Of a stretch of 24,574 bases of DNA, positions 1 to 7,309 are shown one piece after another. This stretch comes from a virus, in the IMG/VR virus record IMGVR_UViG_3300028414_001312, positions 1-24,574 of that record. One strand, given 5' to 3'. The position numbers were made by a program, and so were the translations under genes. Every line of letters starts with the position of its first letter. The first letter of the stretch is position 1. The notes beneath the pieces are model-generated. The model was not told the origin of the DNA. It worked only from the letters and a program-made list of their open reading frames with translations, and made no database searches.

Positions 1-1
1 A

Positions 2-286
2 GGTGGAAAAGATGTGCAGCCGTTTCCAGAGACAGCCGCCCCTGACTGCCCGGTGAAATCCGCAAACATCCGTTCGCTTTGGCTCTCCGCAGCCGCAGCC
101 CTGAACAAAACGCCGGAATTTGCCGTGGAAAATTCCGGAAATCAGGGCGCAAGCCGCTCTGACTTCGCCAGCAGCCCGCAAAACCAACAGCAAAATAAGG
201 GGTGGAATGTGGATTGGCCTTCAATTCCACCTTCCGCCTCGTTTCCGCCCATCAACCTCTGCTTCGATTCTCCCAGCCCGACCTAA
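2..286 (+). CDS. Possible 3' end of an unidentified gene (partial)
   Basis: One frame is open from the left edge to a TAA at 284-286 (about 94 codons visible, no ATG; a GTG lies at 14). I do not recognise the protein. The predicted C-terminus is rich in Ser, Pro, Asn and Gln and looks more like read-through of non-coding DNA than a folded domain, and the frame also runs across two inverted repeats (113-138 and 201-231). No competing long frame exists on either strand here. It could equally be a leader or regulatory region in front of the early operon. Coding status is uncertain. Confidence 0.25.
   Translation, partial: GGKDVQPFPETAAPDCPVKSANIRSLWLSAAAALNKTPEFAVENSGNQGASRSDFASSPQNQQQNKGWNVDWPSIPPSASFPPINLCFDSPSPT
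113..138. repeat. Inverted repeat, 9-bp arms
   Basis: CCGGAATTT at 113-121 is perfectly complementary in inverted orientation to AAATTCCGG at 130-138, with an 8-base spacer. It may be an operator or RNA hairpin ahead of the early operon. No U-tract follows, so it is not a canonical terminator. Confidence 0.5.
201..231. repeat. Inverted repeat, 8-bp arms
   Basis: GGTGGAAT at 201-208 pairs with ATTCCACC at 224-231 across a 15-base spacer. It lies 83 bases before the start of the first early gene. A similar dyad, GGTGGATTCC / GGAATCCACC, occurs at 10581-10613 in the other large non-coding region of the window, so both could be sites for one phage regulator; this is inference. Confidence 0.45.
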
Positions 287-313
287 CAGGGCTTGAAACA
301 TAGGAGATCAGGA

Positions 314-565
314 ATGTCGGAGACGATGACGCTCGACCACGAGACTGCGCCGCTCAATCTGCTTGCGGACTGGATTACCCGGGATCTGCTGGCCCAAGAG
401 TTGATGATCACGACGGATACCCTGTCGCGCTGGGAAGCGCGGCGCGAGGGACCGCCCTGCATGCGGGTCGGCCGGAAAGTTTTCTATCGCAGGTCCAGCG
501 TAGAACAATGGCTGCTGAGCCGAGAGCAAAGTCAGCCTGTACGCCAGCGGAAGGGACGTCGATGA
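314..565 (+). CDS. AlpA/excisionase-type helix-turn-helix DNA-binding protein
   Basis: 83-residue protein with a MerR/excisionase-like winged helix-turn-helix. It reads as a domain assignment, helix-turn-helix with LSRWEAR, then a beta wing with PPCMRVGRKVFYRR, and a closing helix VEQWLL. Proteins of this type bind DNA as small regulators or recombination directionality factors. ATG 314 was chosen because an AGGAG-like ribosome site sits just upstream at 302-306; an in-frame TTG at 293 is less likely. The gene ends in an ATGA overlap with the next gene and opens a five-gene early operon, so a transcription or replication regulator fits better than a true excisionase, since no integrase is in view. 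The exact role is unknown. Confidence 0.8.
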   Translation: MSETMTLDHETAPLNLLADWITRDLLAQELMITTDTLSRWEARREGPPCMRVGRKVFYRRSSVEQWLLSREQSQPVRQRKGRR

Positions 566-825
566 GCATCCCCCTTCCCTTCCGCAAGCCCAGCGCCCGA
601 GACCGTGTCCGCCAGGAGTGGATTGAAGAGCGCCGCCGCGAGGCGCGCATGGTGGTCGCCGATATGGTGCACCATTCTGACTACCTGTTGCGCCTCGCCT
701 GCAATGTATTGGTCCAGCATGGCGAAACACCCGAGGAGCGCGAGGACGCACGTATCCTGCTTGTCGTCCTCGACGCCAAAACGCCGGGGCGGCTGCCCGC
801 GCCAGATCGGGAGGGCCGCTCATGA
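562..825 (+). CDS. Small hypothetical phage protein
   Basis: 87-residue, strongly charged protein (Arg/Glu-rich around residues 12-35, then a predicted amphipathic helix). I recognise no domain. ATG 562 is set by the 4-base ATGA overlap with the preceding gene; an upstream in-frame start at 508 would overlap that gene by 58 bases and is unlikely. Its own stop overlaps the next start in the same way, so it is translationally coupled on both sides. Position between an HTH gene and a nuclease gene suggests a role in early DNA metabolism, but this is context only. Confidence 0.7.
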   Translation: MSIPLPFRKPSARDRVRQEWIEERRREARMVVADMVHHSDYLLRLACNVLVQHGETPEEREDARILLVVLDAKTPGRLPAPDREGRS

Positions 826-1217
826 AACGACGCGGCACACCCGAAGCAGATCTGCAGCGCGCTGTCGTGACCACGCTGCGTTTTGCCCTCCCCAAGGGCG
901 CCATCATCCATCACTGCGCCAACGAGGTAACCGAAGCCGGCCCGCGGGGCGCCAAACGGCAAGCGATCCTCGTTGGCATGGGTGTCCACCCCGGATTTGC
1001 CGACCTGGTCATCCTATGTGACGGTCGCGTGCTGTTCCTCGAGCTAAAATCCCTCAAGGGGCGCCTGAGCCCTGCGCAGGAGGAATTCCGCAACGCGGTG
1101 CTGGCCCAAGGCTTTGGCTGGACACTGGTGCGCTCGCTTGATGATGCGCTGGGCGCCTTGGCAGACCACGGGTTCACGACGCGTGTTGCCTCCCCAACCG
1201 GGAGGGGCGCGCCATGA
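822..1217 (+). CDS. VRR-NUC domain nuclease
   Basis: 131-residue single-domain protein matching the VRR-NUC family, a branch of the PD-(D/E)xK nuclease fold. Visible core: an N-terminal helix with Glu8 (TPEADLQ), the HPGFADLVIL strand carrying the catalytic Asp, and LFLELKSLKGRLSPAQEEF carrying the E-x-K catalytic pair and the family's Lys/Gln-rich helix. Stand-alone phage VRR-NUC proteins are thought to cut branched DNA, possibly as Holliday-junction resolvases; that activity is inferred here. It is coupled by ATGA overlaps to both neighbours in the replication operon, which suits processing of replication or recombination intermediates before packaging. Confidence 0.9.
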   Translation: MKRRGTPEADLQRAVVTTLRFALPKGAIIHHCANEVTEAGPRGAKRQAILVGMGVHPGFADLVILCDGRVLFLELKSLKGRLSPAQEEFRNAVLAQGFGWTLVRSLDDALGALADHGFTTRVASPTGRGAP

Positions 1218-2314
1218 GCCATGCCGCCACCAATTGGGCCATCCAGCAGCGCGGGCTGAAGCCTGCGACCAAGATCGTGCTCTGGCATCTGTGCGATCGG
1301 TTCAATCCGGACTTCGGTTGTTTCCCGACACAAGAGCGGCTTGCCCATGATTGTGAGATCGGGCGCGCGACGTTGAACCGGCATCTCGATGAGCTGGAGG
1401 CCCGCCGGTTGATTAAGCGCGTGCGCATCGTCGACACCAAGACCGGCCAGCAACGGCCCACGCGGTATCTGCTCGGGTTCGAGTTCGACGATGGAGGTGA
1501 TGCAGGTGCGTCACGACCATCCGGTGATGGGAAAGCCGCTCCGAGTGTGAGTGACACAGCGCCGCTCTGCCCCCCTGAGGACGCTTCATCCGCATCGCAA
1601 AACACCGCAAAAACGCCGTGTCTTAGTTTGGGACACGGGCCACACGCTGAAACCTCCTATGGCGACAAGGGTAAAACACCGTCAGGCCCTGCCACCCCGT
1701 GTCCCAAAACAGGACAGGGAGAAGAGAGGCGGCCCGTGTCTCATTTTGGGCAAAACTCGTGTCTCAAAAATGGCGATTCCCGTGTCTCAAAATGGGACAC
1801 TAACCTTGTAAGGGAACCTTTAAGTAAACCAGTAAAGGAGGAGGACGCGCGAGCGCGCGAAACCGCTTTTGATGTTTTTTTTGGAAAGCTGCTCGCGGCG
1901 CTGGGCTTCGATCCTGACGGGACGCTTCCTGGCTGGTGGCAGGGCTGGCCACCGCGTGAGCATGTCCAGCGCTGGATTGATGATCTCAGGCTGAGCGAGA
2001 CCGAAATCCTCGAGGCGGCTGAGGCGTCTCGGCAGGAGCATCCCGCGCCTCCCGACGGGCCCAAGGCGCTGGATCGGATCATGCAGCGCTGTGCCCAGCG
2101 CAAGGCGGATGTAAAATCCAGAGGTCGGCGCAAGGCGCAGAAGCCAGCGAAACCGAAACACCAACCGATCGCTGATATGCCCGCATTCTACGCCGATTGG
2201 GTGAACTCGGAGAAATACCTCCCCTCCAGTGCAATCAGCAACAGCATGCGCGACCGGATGCTCGCCCGCGGCCTGGTCACACCACAGCAACTTCGTGAGC
2301 GAGGCGTCCAATGA
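1214..2314 (+). CDS. Winged-helix phage replication protein (initiator-like)
   Basis: 366-residue protein. Residues about 1-95 form a winged helix-turn-helix as in phage and plasmid replication initiators (features: ALWHLCDRF-like helix, CFPTQERLAHDCEIGRATLNR as recognition region, RLIKRVRI wing). Residues about 95-215 are low-complexity and poorly structured, and this DNA carries five iteron-like repeats (1617-1800). Residues about 215-366 form a helical C-terminal part with a basic stretch (RGRRKAQKPAKPKH) and a conserved-looking end. This is the plan of lambda O: DNA-binding N-terminus, origin inside the gene, C-terminus for partner loading. The start overlaps the nuclease gene by ATGA. 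No helicase or helicase loader is recognised in this window, so the partner is presumably encoded by the host or elsewhere. Confidence 0.75.
   Translation: MSHAATNWAIQQRGLKPATKIVLWHLCDRFNPDFGCFPTQERLAHDCEIGRATLNRHLDELEARRLIKRVRIVDTKTGQQRPTRYLLGFEFDDGGDAGASRPSGDGKAAPSVSDTAPLCPPEDASSASQNTAKTPCLSLGHGPHAETSYGDKGKTPSGPATPCPKTGQGEERRPVSHFGQNSCLKNGDSRVSKWDTNLVREPLSKPVKEEDARARETAFDVFFGKLLAALGFDPDGTLPGWWQGWPPREHVQRWIDDLRLSETEILEAAEASRQEHPAPPDGPKALDRIMQRCAQRKADVKSRGRRKAQKPAKPKHQPIADMPAFYADWVNSEKYLPSSAISNSMRDRMLARGLVTPQQLRERGVQ
1617..1800. repeat. Iteron-like repeat array, candidate replication origin
   Basis: Five copies begin at 1617, 1698, 1735, 1758 and 1781. The last is CGTGTCTCAAAATGGGACAC. All five share CGTGTC; copies 1 and 5 are perfect dyads GTGTC-N9-GACAC, copy 2 has one mismatch, and copies 3 and 4 keep only the left half-site. 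The last three starts are exactly 23 bp apart. The copies lie in different codon phases of the host gene, so they encode unrelated peptides, which indicates selection on DNA rather than protein. A TA-richer stretch (1801-1833) follows. The layout resembles lambda ori inside gene O; an operator array is the alternative. Confidence 0.75.
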
Positions 2315-2997
2315 AACACGATCGCAATTTGCATAGCGCGTCACGGCAAGCTGGTCATGGACGCCCGAAGCGCATCATGACAGTGCAGCAGGCGCTGGAA
2401 TGGGCCTTCCGTACCGAATGCGCACAGCTGGATCTGCCCGAACCGCCTGATCCGGAGCGTGGCCAGGGATTTGGCTTCGGTCTCGAATACGTGCTTATGC
2501 AACGCGCCGCGCTGGGCTGCAAGATCGATGGCGGTCGCTACAAGCTGGGCGATTACACCCACGAGGATGCCGAGGTCATTGCTGCGACTGTTTCTGGAAT
2601 GCCAGATAGCTTAGGGGGCAAGCGCATGGCCATCCGGGTGGCAGAGCTTGCACGCGCTGGGCTCACACCGGACTGGATGCCGGGAGCCGTGCCGCGCTGT
2701 GTACCCGTGGAAATGAAGCGCAATCGGCATGGGGATCATGCAACGACTGTGGTGGTTGGGACCGAGAGGGTGCTATCGCGAGGGAAGTGGCGCACCGTGG
2801 AAGTCAGGGCATGCCCCGTTACTTACTCGCCCTATCCAGAGCAGATTGAGGGGGCGAGGCGGGCCTATACGGATTGGCGGCGAGCGCTGGCCTGGGTGCG
2901 GGATGGGTTGGCGGATGGGGGCATGCTACGGGAGGTAGAAATAATGACGACTATGCCGAGGGTGAAGCCATGGAATGCTCCGCAGACGACGAACTGA
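2311..2997 (+). CDS. Conserved-looking hypothetical phage protein
   Basis: 228-residue protein, last gene of the early operon, started by an ATGA overlap with the replication gene. I recognise no family. Visible features: basic N-terminus, a helical segment with QQALEWAFRTE, a Gly-rich patch GQGFGFG near residue 52, and a C-terminal half rich in Trp/Arg/Tyr (SPYPEQ, YTDWRRALAWVRDGL) that may bind nucleic acid. An internal ATG at 2377 would remove a weakly predicted basic leader. Position suggests a replication or late-gene-control function, but nothing in the sequence proves it. The cargo locus begins 138 bases downstream, so this gene marks the left phage boundary of that insertion. Confidence 0.65.
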   Translation: MKHDRNLHSASRQAGHGRPKRIMTVQQALEWAFRTECAQLDLPEPPDPERGQGFGFGLEYVLMQRAALGCKIDGGRYKLGDYTHEDAEVIAATVSGMPDSLGGKRMAIRVAELARAGLTPDWMPGAVPRCVPVEMKRNRHGDHATTVVVGTERVLSRGKWRTVEVRACPVTYSPYPEQIEGARRAYTDWRRALAWVRDGLADGGMLREVEIMTTMPRVKPWNAPQTTN

Positions 2998-3060
2998 ACA
3001 ATCGAACCTACGTTCATTGTGAGCATACATCCAACAGACCACATACATTTAGAAAGAAAA

Positions 3061-3077
3061 GCAAGAACGATCCTTGC
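3061..3077. promoter_or_regulatory. Small dyad upstream of the restriction locus
   Basis: GCAAG at 3061-3065 and CTTGC at 3073-3077 form a perfect 5-bp inverted repeat with a 7-base spacer, in the 138-base AT-richer gap before the HTH gene. It is a possible operator for that protein. I could not find a convincing sigma-70 promoter in this gap, though one is expected because the locus is compositionally separate. Confidence 0.25.
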
Positions 3078-3135
3078 CCGTTCAATTAATACTCCCTAGT
3101 TTCAACCCATATTCCTCAGAGAGGACATTTTCGAA

Positions 3136-3330
3136 ATGCCCAACGAAGACATTTTGACCGTCAAAGAGCTCGCTGAGTATCTCAAGATAGCTGAGAAAAC
3201 GGCATATCGGTTTGCATCTGAGGGCAAGGTTCCCGGGTTCAAGGTGGGAAGCGCATGGCGGTTTCGGAAAAGCGAGATCGACCGCTGGATTGCCGAGCAG
3301 GAACAAAAACAAGAAGGGGAGCAAAAATGA
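3136..3330 (+). CDS. Excisionase/AlpA-type HTH protein coupled to hsdM
   Basis: 64-residue winged-helix protein of the excisionase/AlpA type: [20 protein letters not shown] forms the helix-turn-helix, [18 protein letters not shown] the wing, and a Gln/Glu/Lys-rich tail follows. A GAGAGGA ribosome site lies at about 3119-3125. The stop overlaps the hsdM start as ATGA at 3327-3330, so the two are translationally coupled. Family members bind operator DNA; here the likely job is autoregulation of the restriction operon or delaying it on entry to a new host, comparable in purpose to the C proteins of type II systems. That role is inference. It is distinct in sequence from the HTH protein at 314-565. 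Confidence 0.82.
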   Translation: MPNEDILTVKELAEYLKIAEKTAYRFASEGKVPGFKVGSAWRFRKSEIDRWIAEQEQKQEGEQK

Positions 3331-4871
3331 CAGGTCAGCAACAAGCTGAGGCTTTGCGCCGGGAAATCTGGCAAATCGCAAATAGAGTGCGAGGCGCGGT
3401 TGATGGCTGGGACTTCAAGCACTTTGTGCTGGGCGCGTTGTTCTACCGCTTCATCAGCGAGAACTTCACCAACTACATCGAAGGTGGTGACGATAGCATC
3501 AACTATGCAGGCATGGCCGACGCAGACATCCCCGATGAAGCAAAAGTCGATGCGATCAAGACTAAAGGGTACTTTATCTATCCCAGCCAGCTTTTTCAAA
3601 ATGTGGCCAAAACCGCGAGCAAGAACGACAGCCTGAACACCGACTTGGCGGAAGTATTTTCGGCGATCGAAGCTTCAGCGAGTGGCTATCCATCCGAAGA
3701 TGATATCATTGGCCTCTTTGCTGATTTCGACACCACCAGCAACCGCCTTGGCAACACGGTTAAGCAAAAGAACGGACGTTTGGCGGAAGTCCTCAAGGGC
3801 GTAGAAAGCGTGACGTTGAACTTCGACGAGAACGAAGGCGATTTGTTTGGTGACGCCTATGAGTTCCTGATCTCAAACTATGCCGCCAACGCGGGCAAAT
3901 CAGGTGGCGAGTTCTTCACGCCAACTCATGTGTCCAAGCTGATCGCGAAGCTGGCTTTGCACAAGCAGGCTACCGTCAACAAGATCTATGATCCGGCGGC
4001 GGGGTCTGGGTCGCTGCTTCTGCAGGCTAAGGATGAGTTCGACAAACACATCATCGAAGACGGCTTCTTCGGGCAGGAGATCAACTACACCACCTACAAC
4101 CTCGCCCGCATGAACATGTTCCTGCACAATATCAACTACGACAAGTTCAACATCCAGCACGGCAACACGTTGATGGAGCCGCACTTTGGCGATGACAAGC
4201 CTTTTGATGCCATCGTGTCAAACCCGCCTTATTCGGTGAACTGGAAGGGTTCGGACGATCCAACCCTGATCAATGATGAGCGTTTCGCCCCCGCAGGTGT
4301 ACTGGCCCCGAAGTCGAAGGCGGATTTTGCCTTTGTCCTTCATGCGCTGCATTATCTGTCAGCCAAGGGGCGTGCCGCGATCGTTTGCTTCCCAGGTATC
4401 TTCTACCGTGGCGGGGCAGAGCAGAAGATCCGCAAGTATCTGGTCGACAACAACTTCGTTGAAACGGTGATTGCCCTCGCGCCGAACCTGTTTTTTGGCA
4501 CGACCATCGCGGTGAACATTCTGGTGCTGGCCAAGAACAAGACGGACACAGCCGTTCAGTTCATCGATGCGACGGGGGAGGAGTTTTTCCGCAAAGGCAC
4601 GAACAACAACTTCATGGAGGACCGGCACATTGCCGAGATCATGAAGATGTTCGACCGCAAGGAAAACGTGGCCCACGTGGCCGAAACGGTCCCCTATGAC
4701 ACGATTGTCGAGAAAGACTACAACCTGTCGGTCAGCGCCTATGTGGAGCCTAAGGATACTCGCGACGTCGTGGACATTACCAAGTTGAATGCCGATCTGG
4801 AAACCACTGTCGCCAAGATCGACCAACTACGCGCAGACATTGACGCCATCGTTGCGGAGATCGAGGCATGA
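3327..4871 (+). CDS. hsdM: Type I restriction-modification system, DNA methyltransferase subunit HsdM
   Basis: 514-residue N6-adenine methyltransferase subunit. The N-terminal helical domain (about 1-170, with [18 protein letters not shown]) contacts HsdS. The catalytic domain has motif [13 protein letters not shown] from Asp222, which binds S-adenosylmethionine, and motif IV NPPY at 299-302, which holds the flipped adenine. Length equals that of known type IC HsdM proteins. It forms M2S with HsdS and joins two HsdR subunits for restriction. ATG 3327 was chosen for the GGGGAG ribosome site and the ATGA overlap with the HTH gene; an in-frame start at 3255 would read far into that gene. The hsdS start overlaps its stop by four bases. 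Confidence 0.96.
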   Translation: MTGQQQAEALRREIWQIANRVRGAVDGWDFKHFVLGALFYRFISENFTNYIEGGDDSINYAGMADADIPDEAKVDAIKTKGYFIYPSQLFQNVAKTASKNDSLNTDLAEVFSAIEASASGYPSEDDIIGLFADFDTTSNRLGNTVKQKNGRLAEVLKGVESVTLNFDENEGDLFGDAYEFLISNYAANAGKSGGEFFTPTHVSKLIAKLALHKQATVNKIYDPAAGSGSLLLQAKDEFDKHIIEDGFFGQEINYTTYNLARMNMFLHNINYDKFNIQHGNTLMEPHFGDDKPFDAIVSNPPYSVNWKGSDDPTLINDERFAPAGVLAPKSKADFAFVLHALHYLSAKGRAAIVCFPGIFYRGGAEQKIRKYLVDNNFVETVIALAPNLFFGTTIAVNILVLAKNKTDTAVQFIDATGEEFFRKGTNNNFMEDRHIAEIMKMFDRKENVAHVAETVPYDTIVEKDYNLSVSAYVEPKDTRDVVDITKLNADLETTVAKIDQLRADIDAIVAEIEA

Positions 4872-6070
4872 GGTACCGGGGCTTTCTGGAAAAGCTGCTG
4901 AACGGGGCTTCGGTAGAATGGAAGCCGTTGCGCAGTGTAGCCGACATTCTTAATGGCTATGCATTCAAAAGCACAAAATACTCTGAGAGCGGTATCCGAG
5001 TGGTTCGAATTTCCGATGTGCAGAAAGGGCAAATGTCCCAAAAAGACCTGAAGTTCTACCCATCCGCCGCAAAATCCGAAATTGAACGCTATATGCTGTT
5101 CGCAGGTGACTTGGTGATGTCTTTGACTGGCAATTGCGGCAGGGTAGCAATGTTATCCGATGGCGATTTGCCTGCTGCTTTGAACCAGCGGGTAGCATGT
5201 TTGAGAGCTGACACAACAGTTGTGCTGACACGCTATCTTTTCCATTATTTTGACCAAGTTTCATTTGAGCAAGAGGCTATGGGCAGCGCAACTGGTGGCG
5301 GTCAGAAGAATATGAGCACCAATTGGCTGGGCCAATACCCCGTCCCCATCCCATGCCCAGAAGACCCAGAAAAATCGCTGGCGATGCAAGCGGAGATTGT
5401 GCGGATTCTGGATAGCTTCACCGAGCTGACAGCCGAGCTGACAGCCGAGCTTAAGGCCCGCAAGCAGCAATACAATCACTATCGCCACCAACTTCTGAGT
5501 TTCGATGAGGGTGACGTGGAATGGATGGCGTTGGGTGAGCTAACAAAGATCAAGACAGGGCAATCTGTAAATAAGAACCTGATTGCTGCCAATCCTGGCG
5601 AATACCCGGTGATCAACAGTGGTCGAGAACCGCTCGGTTTCATCAATGATTGGAACACTGAGGGCGACCCAATTGGCATTACAAGCCGGGGTGCTGGTGT
5701 CGGCTCAGTCACTTGGCGAGAAGGTAAATATTTTCGCGGCAACCTGAATTACGCAGTCACCATTTTGGACGCTGATGATTTAGACGTTCGCTACCTCTAT
5801 CATCTGCTCGAACTACTGCAGCCCGAGATAAAGTCACTTTGTACATTTGACGGGATACCTGCACTGAACGCTGTTAACTTGAAAAAGCTCAGAATACCCG
5901 TGCCGTCAAAAGAAGTGCAAATACACAAGGCGGCGATCCTTGACAAGTTCGACACACTGACCACATCGCTCAGCGAGGGCCTGCCGCGTGAGATCAAGTT
6001 GCGTCAGCAGCAATACGAATACTACCGCGAACTGCTCTTGAGCTTCCCTAAGCCTGAGGAGGCCGCGTAA
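4868..6070 (+). CDS. hsdS: Type I restriction-modification system, specificity subunit HsdS
   Basis: 400-residue specificity subunit with the usual two-fold plan: target recognition domain 1 (about 15-175), central conserved helix (about 176-212, [15 protein letters not shown] then [17 protein letters not shown]), target recognition domain 2 (about 215-360) and a distal conserved helix ending in [13 protein letters not shown]. The helices act as a ruler that sets the gap in the split DNA target and dock HsdM. The YYR-LLSF helix endings and the TAEL repeats are hallmarks of the type IC (EcoR124I) family. ATG 4868 overlaps hsdM by ATGA. The stop abuts the prrC-like start with no gap. The recognised sequence cannot be read from the protein. 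Confidence 0.95.
   Translation: MRYRGFLEKLLNGASVEWKPLRSVADILNGYAFKSTKYSESGIRVVRISDVQKGQMSQKDLKFYPSAAKSEIERYMLFAGDLVMSLTGNCGRVAMLSDGDLPAALNQRVACLRADTTVVLTRYLFHYFDQVSFEQEAMGSATGGGQKNMSTNWLGQYPVPIPCPEDPEKSLAMQAEIVRILDSFTELTAELTAELKARKQQYNHYRHQLLSFDEGDVEWMALGELTKIKTGQSVNKNLIAANPGEYPVINSGREPLGFINDWNTEGDPIGITSRGAGVGSVTWREGKYFRGNLNYAVTILDADDLDVRYLYHLLELLQPEIKSLCTFDGIPALNAVNLKKLRIPVPSKEVQIHKAAILDKFDTLTTSLSEGLPREIKLRQQQYEYYRELLLSFPKPEEAA
5421..5451 (+). repeat. 12-bp tandem repeat in the HsdS spacer helix (TAEL repeats)
   Basis: The unit CCGAGCTGACAG occurs twice in perfect tandem (5421-5432, 5433-5444) followed by a partial third copy, CCGAGCT. It encodes E-L-T-A at residues 186-189 and 190-193, plus E194-L195. 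In the EcoR124 family, two against three such repeats changes the DNA spacer by one base pair. The two-repeat form is present here. Confidence 0.9.
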
Positions 6071-7309
6071 ATGGGCCAGAGCCTCGAAGAGCTCGCAAAG
6101 CAGCTGCGGGATGCCAACAAAAAGGTGCAGTTAATCTATGCCTTCAATGGCACCGGCAAAACCCGCCTGTCCCGCGCCATGAAGGAGCTGATCGCCCCGA
6201 AACCCGAAGAGGGTGAGGAAGGCGCGCGCTCACGCAAAAAAATCCTGTACTACAACGCCTTCACTGAAGACCTGTTTTATTGGGACAATGACCTTGAGTC
6301 TGACACGATACAAAGGCTGAGGATCCAACCGAACAGCTTTACGAACTGGATTTTGGTGGACCAGGGGAAGGGAGTGGACATCGTCAACAACTTTCAGAAA
6401 TACGCAACAGACAGGGTCACCCCAGCATTCAACGCGGTTTATCAGGTAACTGACAAAGACGGCAAAAAGATTGACGTGCCAGCAAACTCAGAAGTTACTT
6501 TCCGAGTTAATGCGACGAACCTTGTCACAGAAGGTGTAGAGCCGATTGTCGACGAGGACGGCAAGCCGATTGTCACCGAACAGTATGACGTTGTGAAAGT
6601 CTCCAAGGGCGAAGAGAGCAATTTCGTCTGGAGCATCTTCTTCACCTTGCTCGAAGAAGTGGTCTCGGTGCTGAACATTGCCGAGGTCGGTGATCGACCA
6701 ACAAATCAGTTCAATGAGCTGCAGTACGTTTTTGTTGATGACCCAGTCAGCTCACTTGACGAAAACCACTTGATCGAATTGGCGGTGAACCTGGCGGACC
6801 TGATCAAGGCTGCCCCGCAGCAACTGCAATTCGTGATCACCACCCATAACCCTCTATTTTACAACGTTTTGCACAACGAACTTGACCTAAGAACGAAGGG
6901 TAAGAAAGAAGGGTGCTATCTGCTCGAGCGGATGGAAGATGGGACCTTCAATCTGAACGTCAAATACGGCGATGCGAACAAGAGTTTCTCCTATCATTTG
7001 CATTTGAAGAAGGTGTTGGAGGAGGCGATCGCTGGCAACGCTGTCGAACGATACCATTTTACGCTGCTTCGAAACCTCTATGAGAAAACAGCTGGATTTC
7101 TGGGCTATGACCGGTGGAGCGATTTGCTCGACACGGTGGAAGGCAGCAAAGATGCCTATGTGCGAGCAATCAACACTTTCACACATTCGGCGCTTTCGAA
7201 TGCGCAGATCAGGGATCCTTCCCCTGCTGAAAAAAACACCGTGAAGCTCCTACTCGAAAATTTGGTGAATAATTACGCTTATTGGCAACAGGATCAAAAA
7301 AATGGGTGA
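6071..7309 (+). CDS. prrC: PrrC-like anticodon nuclease (ABC ATPase-gated)
   Basis: 412-residue protein with a regulatory ABC-type ATPase and a C-terminal nuclease. Walker A is N26-GTGK30-T, the signature-like VSKGEES starts at 177, Walker [13 protein letters not shown] lies at 220-231, and an H-loop His is at 259. The C-terminal region has R334-x3-E338 and H372, matching E. coli PrrC Arg320, Glu324 and His356 almost exactly in spacing; R365-x6-H372 also fits the HEPN Rx4-6H motif. PrrC cuts tRNA-Lys at the anticodon wobble position; the substrate here is unknown. In the family it is held silent by the type IC complex and released by a phage anti-restriction factor. Position between hsdS and hsdR is diagnostic. 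A strong GAGGAGG ribosome site lies at 6056-6062. Confidence 0.9.
   Translation: MGQSLEELAKQLRDANKKVQLIYAFNGTGKTRLSRAMKELIAPKPEEGEEGARSRKKILYYNAFTEDLFYWDNDLESDTIQRLRIQPNSFTNWILVDQGKGVDIVNNFQKYATDRVTPAFNAVYQVTDKDGKKIDVPANSEVTFRVNATNLVTEGVEPIVDEDGKPIVTEQYDVVKVSKGEESNFVWSIFFTLLEEVVSVLNIAEVGDRPTNQFNELQYVFVDDPVSSLDENHLIELAVNLADLIKAAPQQLQFVITTHNPLFYNVLHNELDLRTKGKKEGCYLLERMEDGTFNLNVKYGDANKSFSYHLHLKKVLEEAIAGNAVERYHFTLLRNLYEKTAGFLGYDRWSDLLDTVEGSKDAYVRAINTFTHSALSNAQIRDPSPAEKNTVKLLLENLVNNYAYWQQDQKNG

Noticed and set aside
308-907. Long minus-strand open frame over the early operon
   Set aside because: It runs antisense through three genes with well-supported ATGA junctions, a recognised nuclease and ribosome sites; composition (Arg/Pro/Ala-rich) is typical of shadow frames in GC-rich DNA.
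1617-1800. CRISPR array
   Set aside because: Repeats are short, vary in sequence, lie inside a coding gene and have no unique spacers of uniform length; no cas genes are present.
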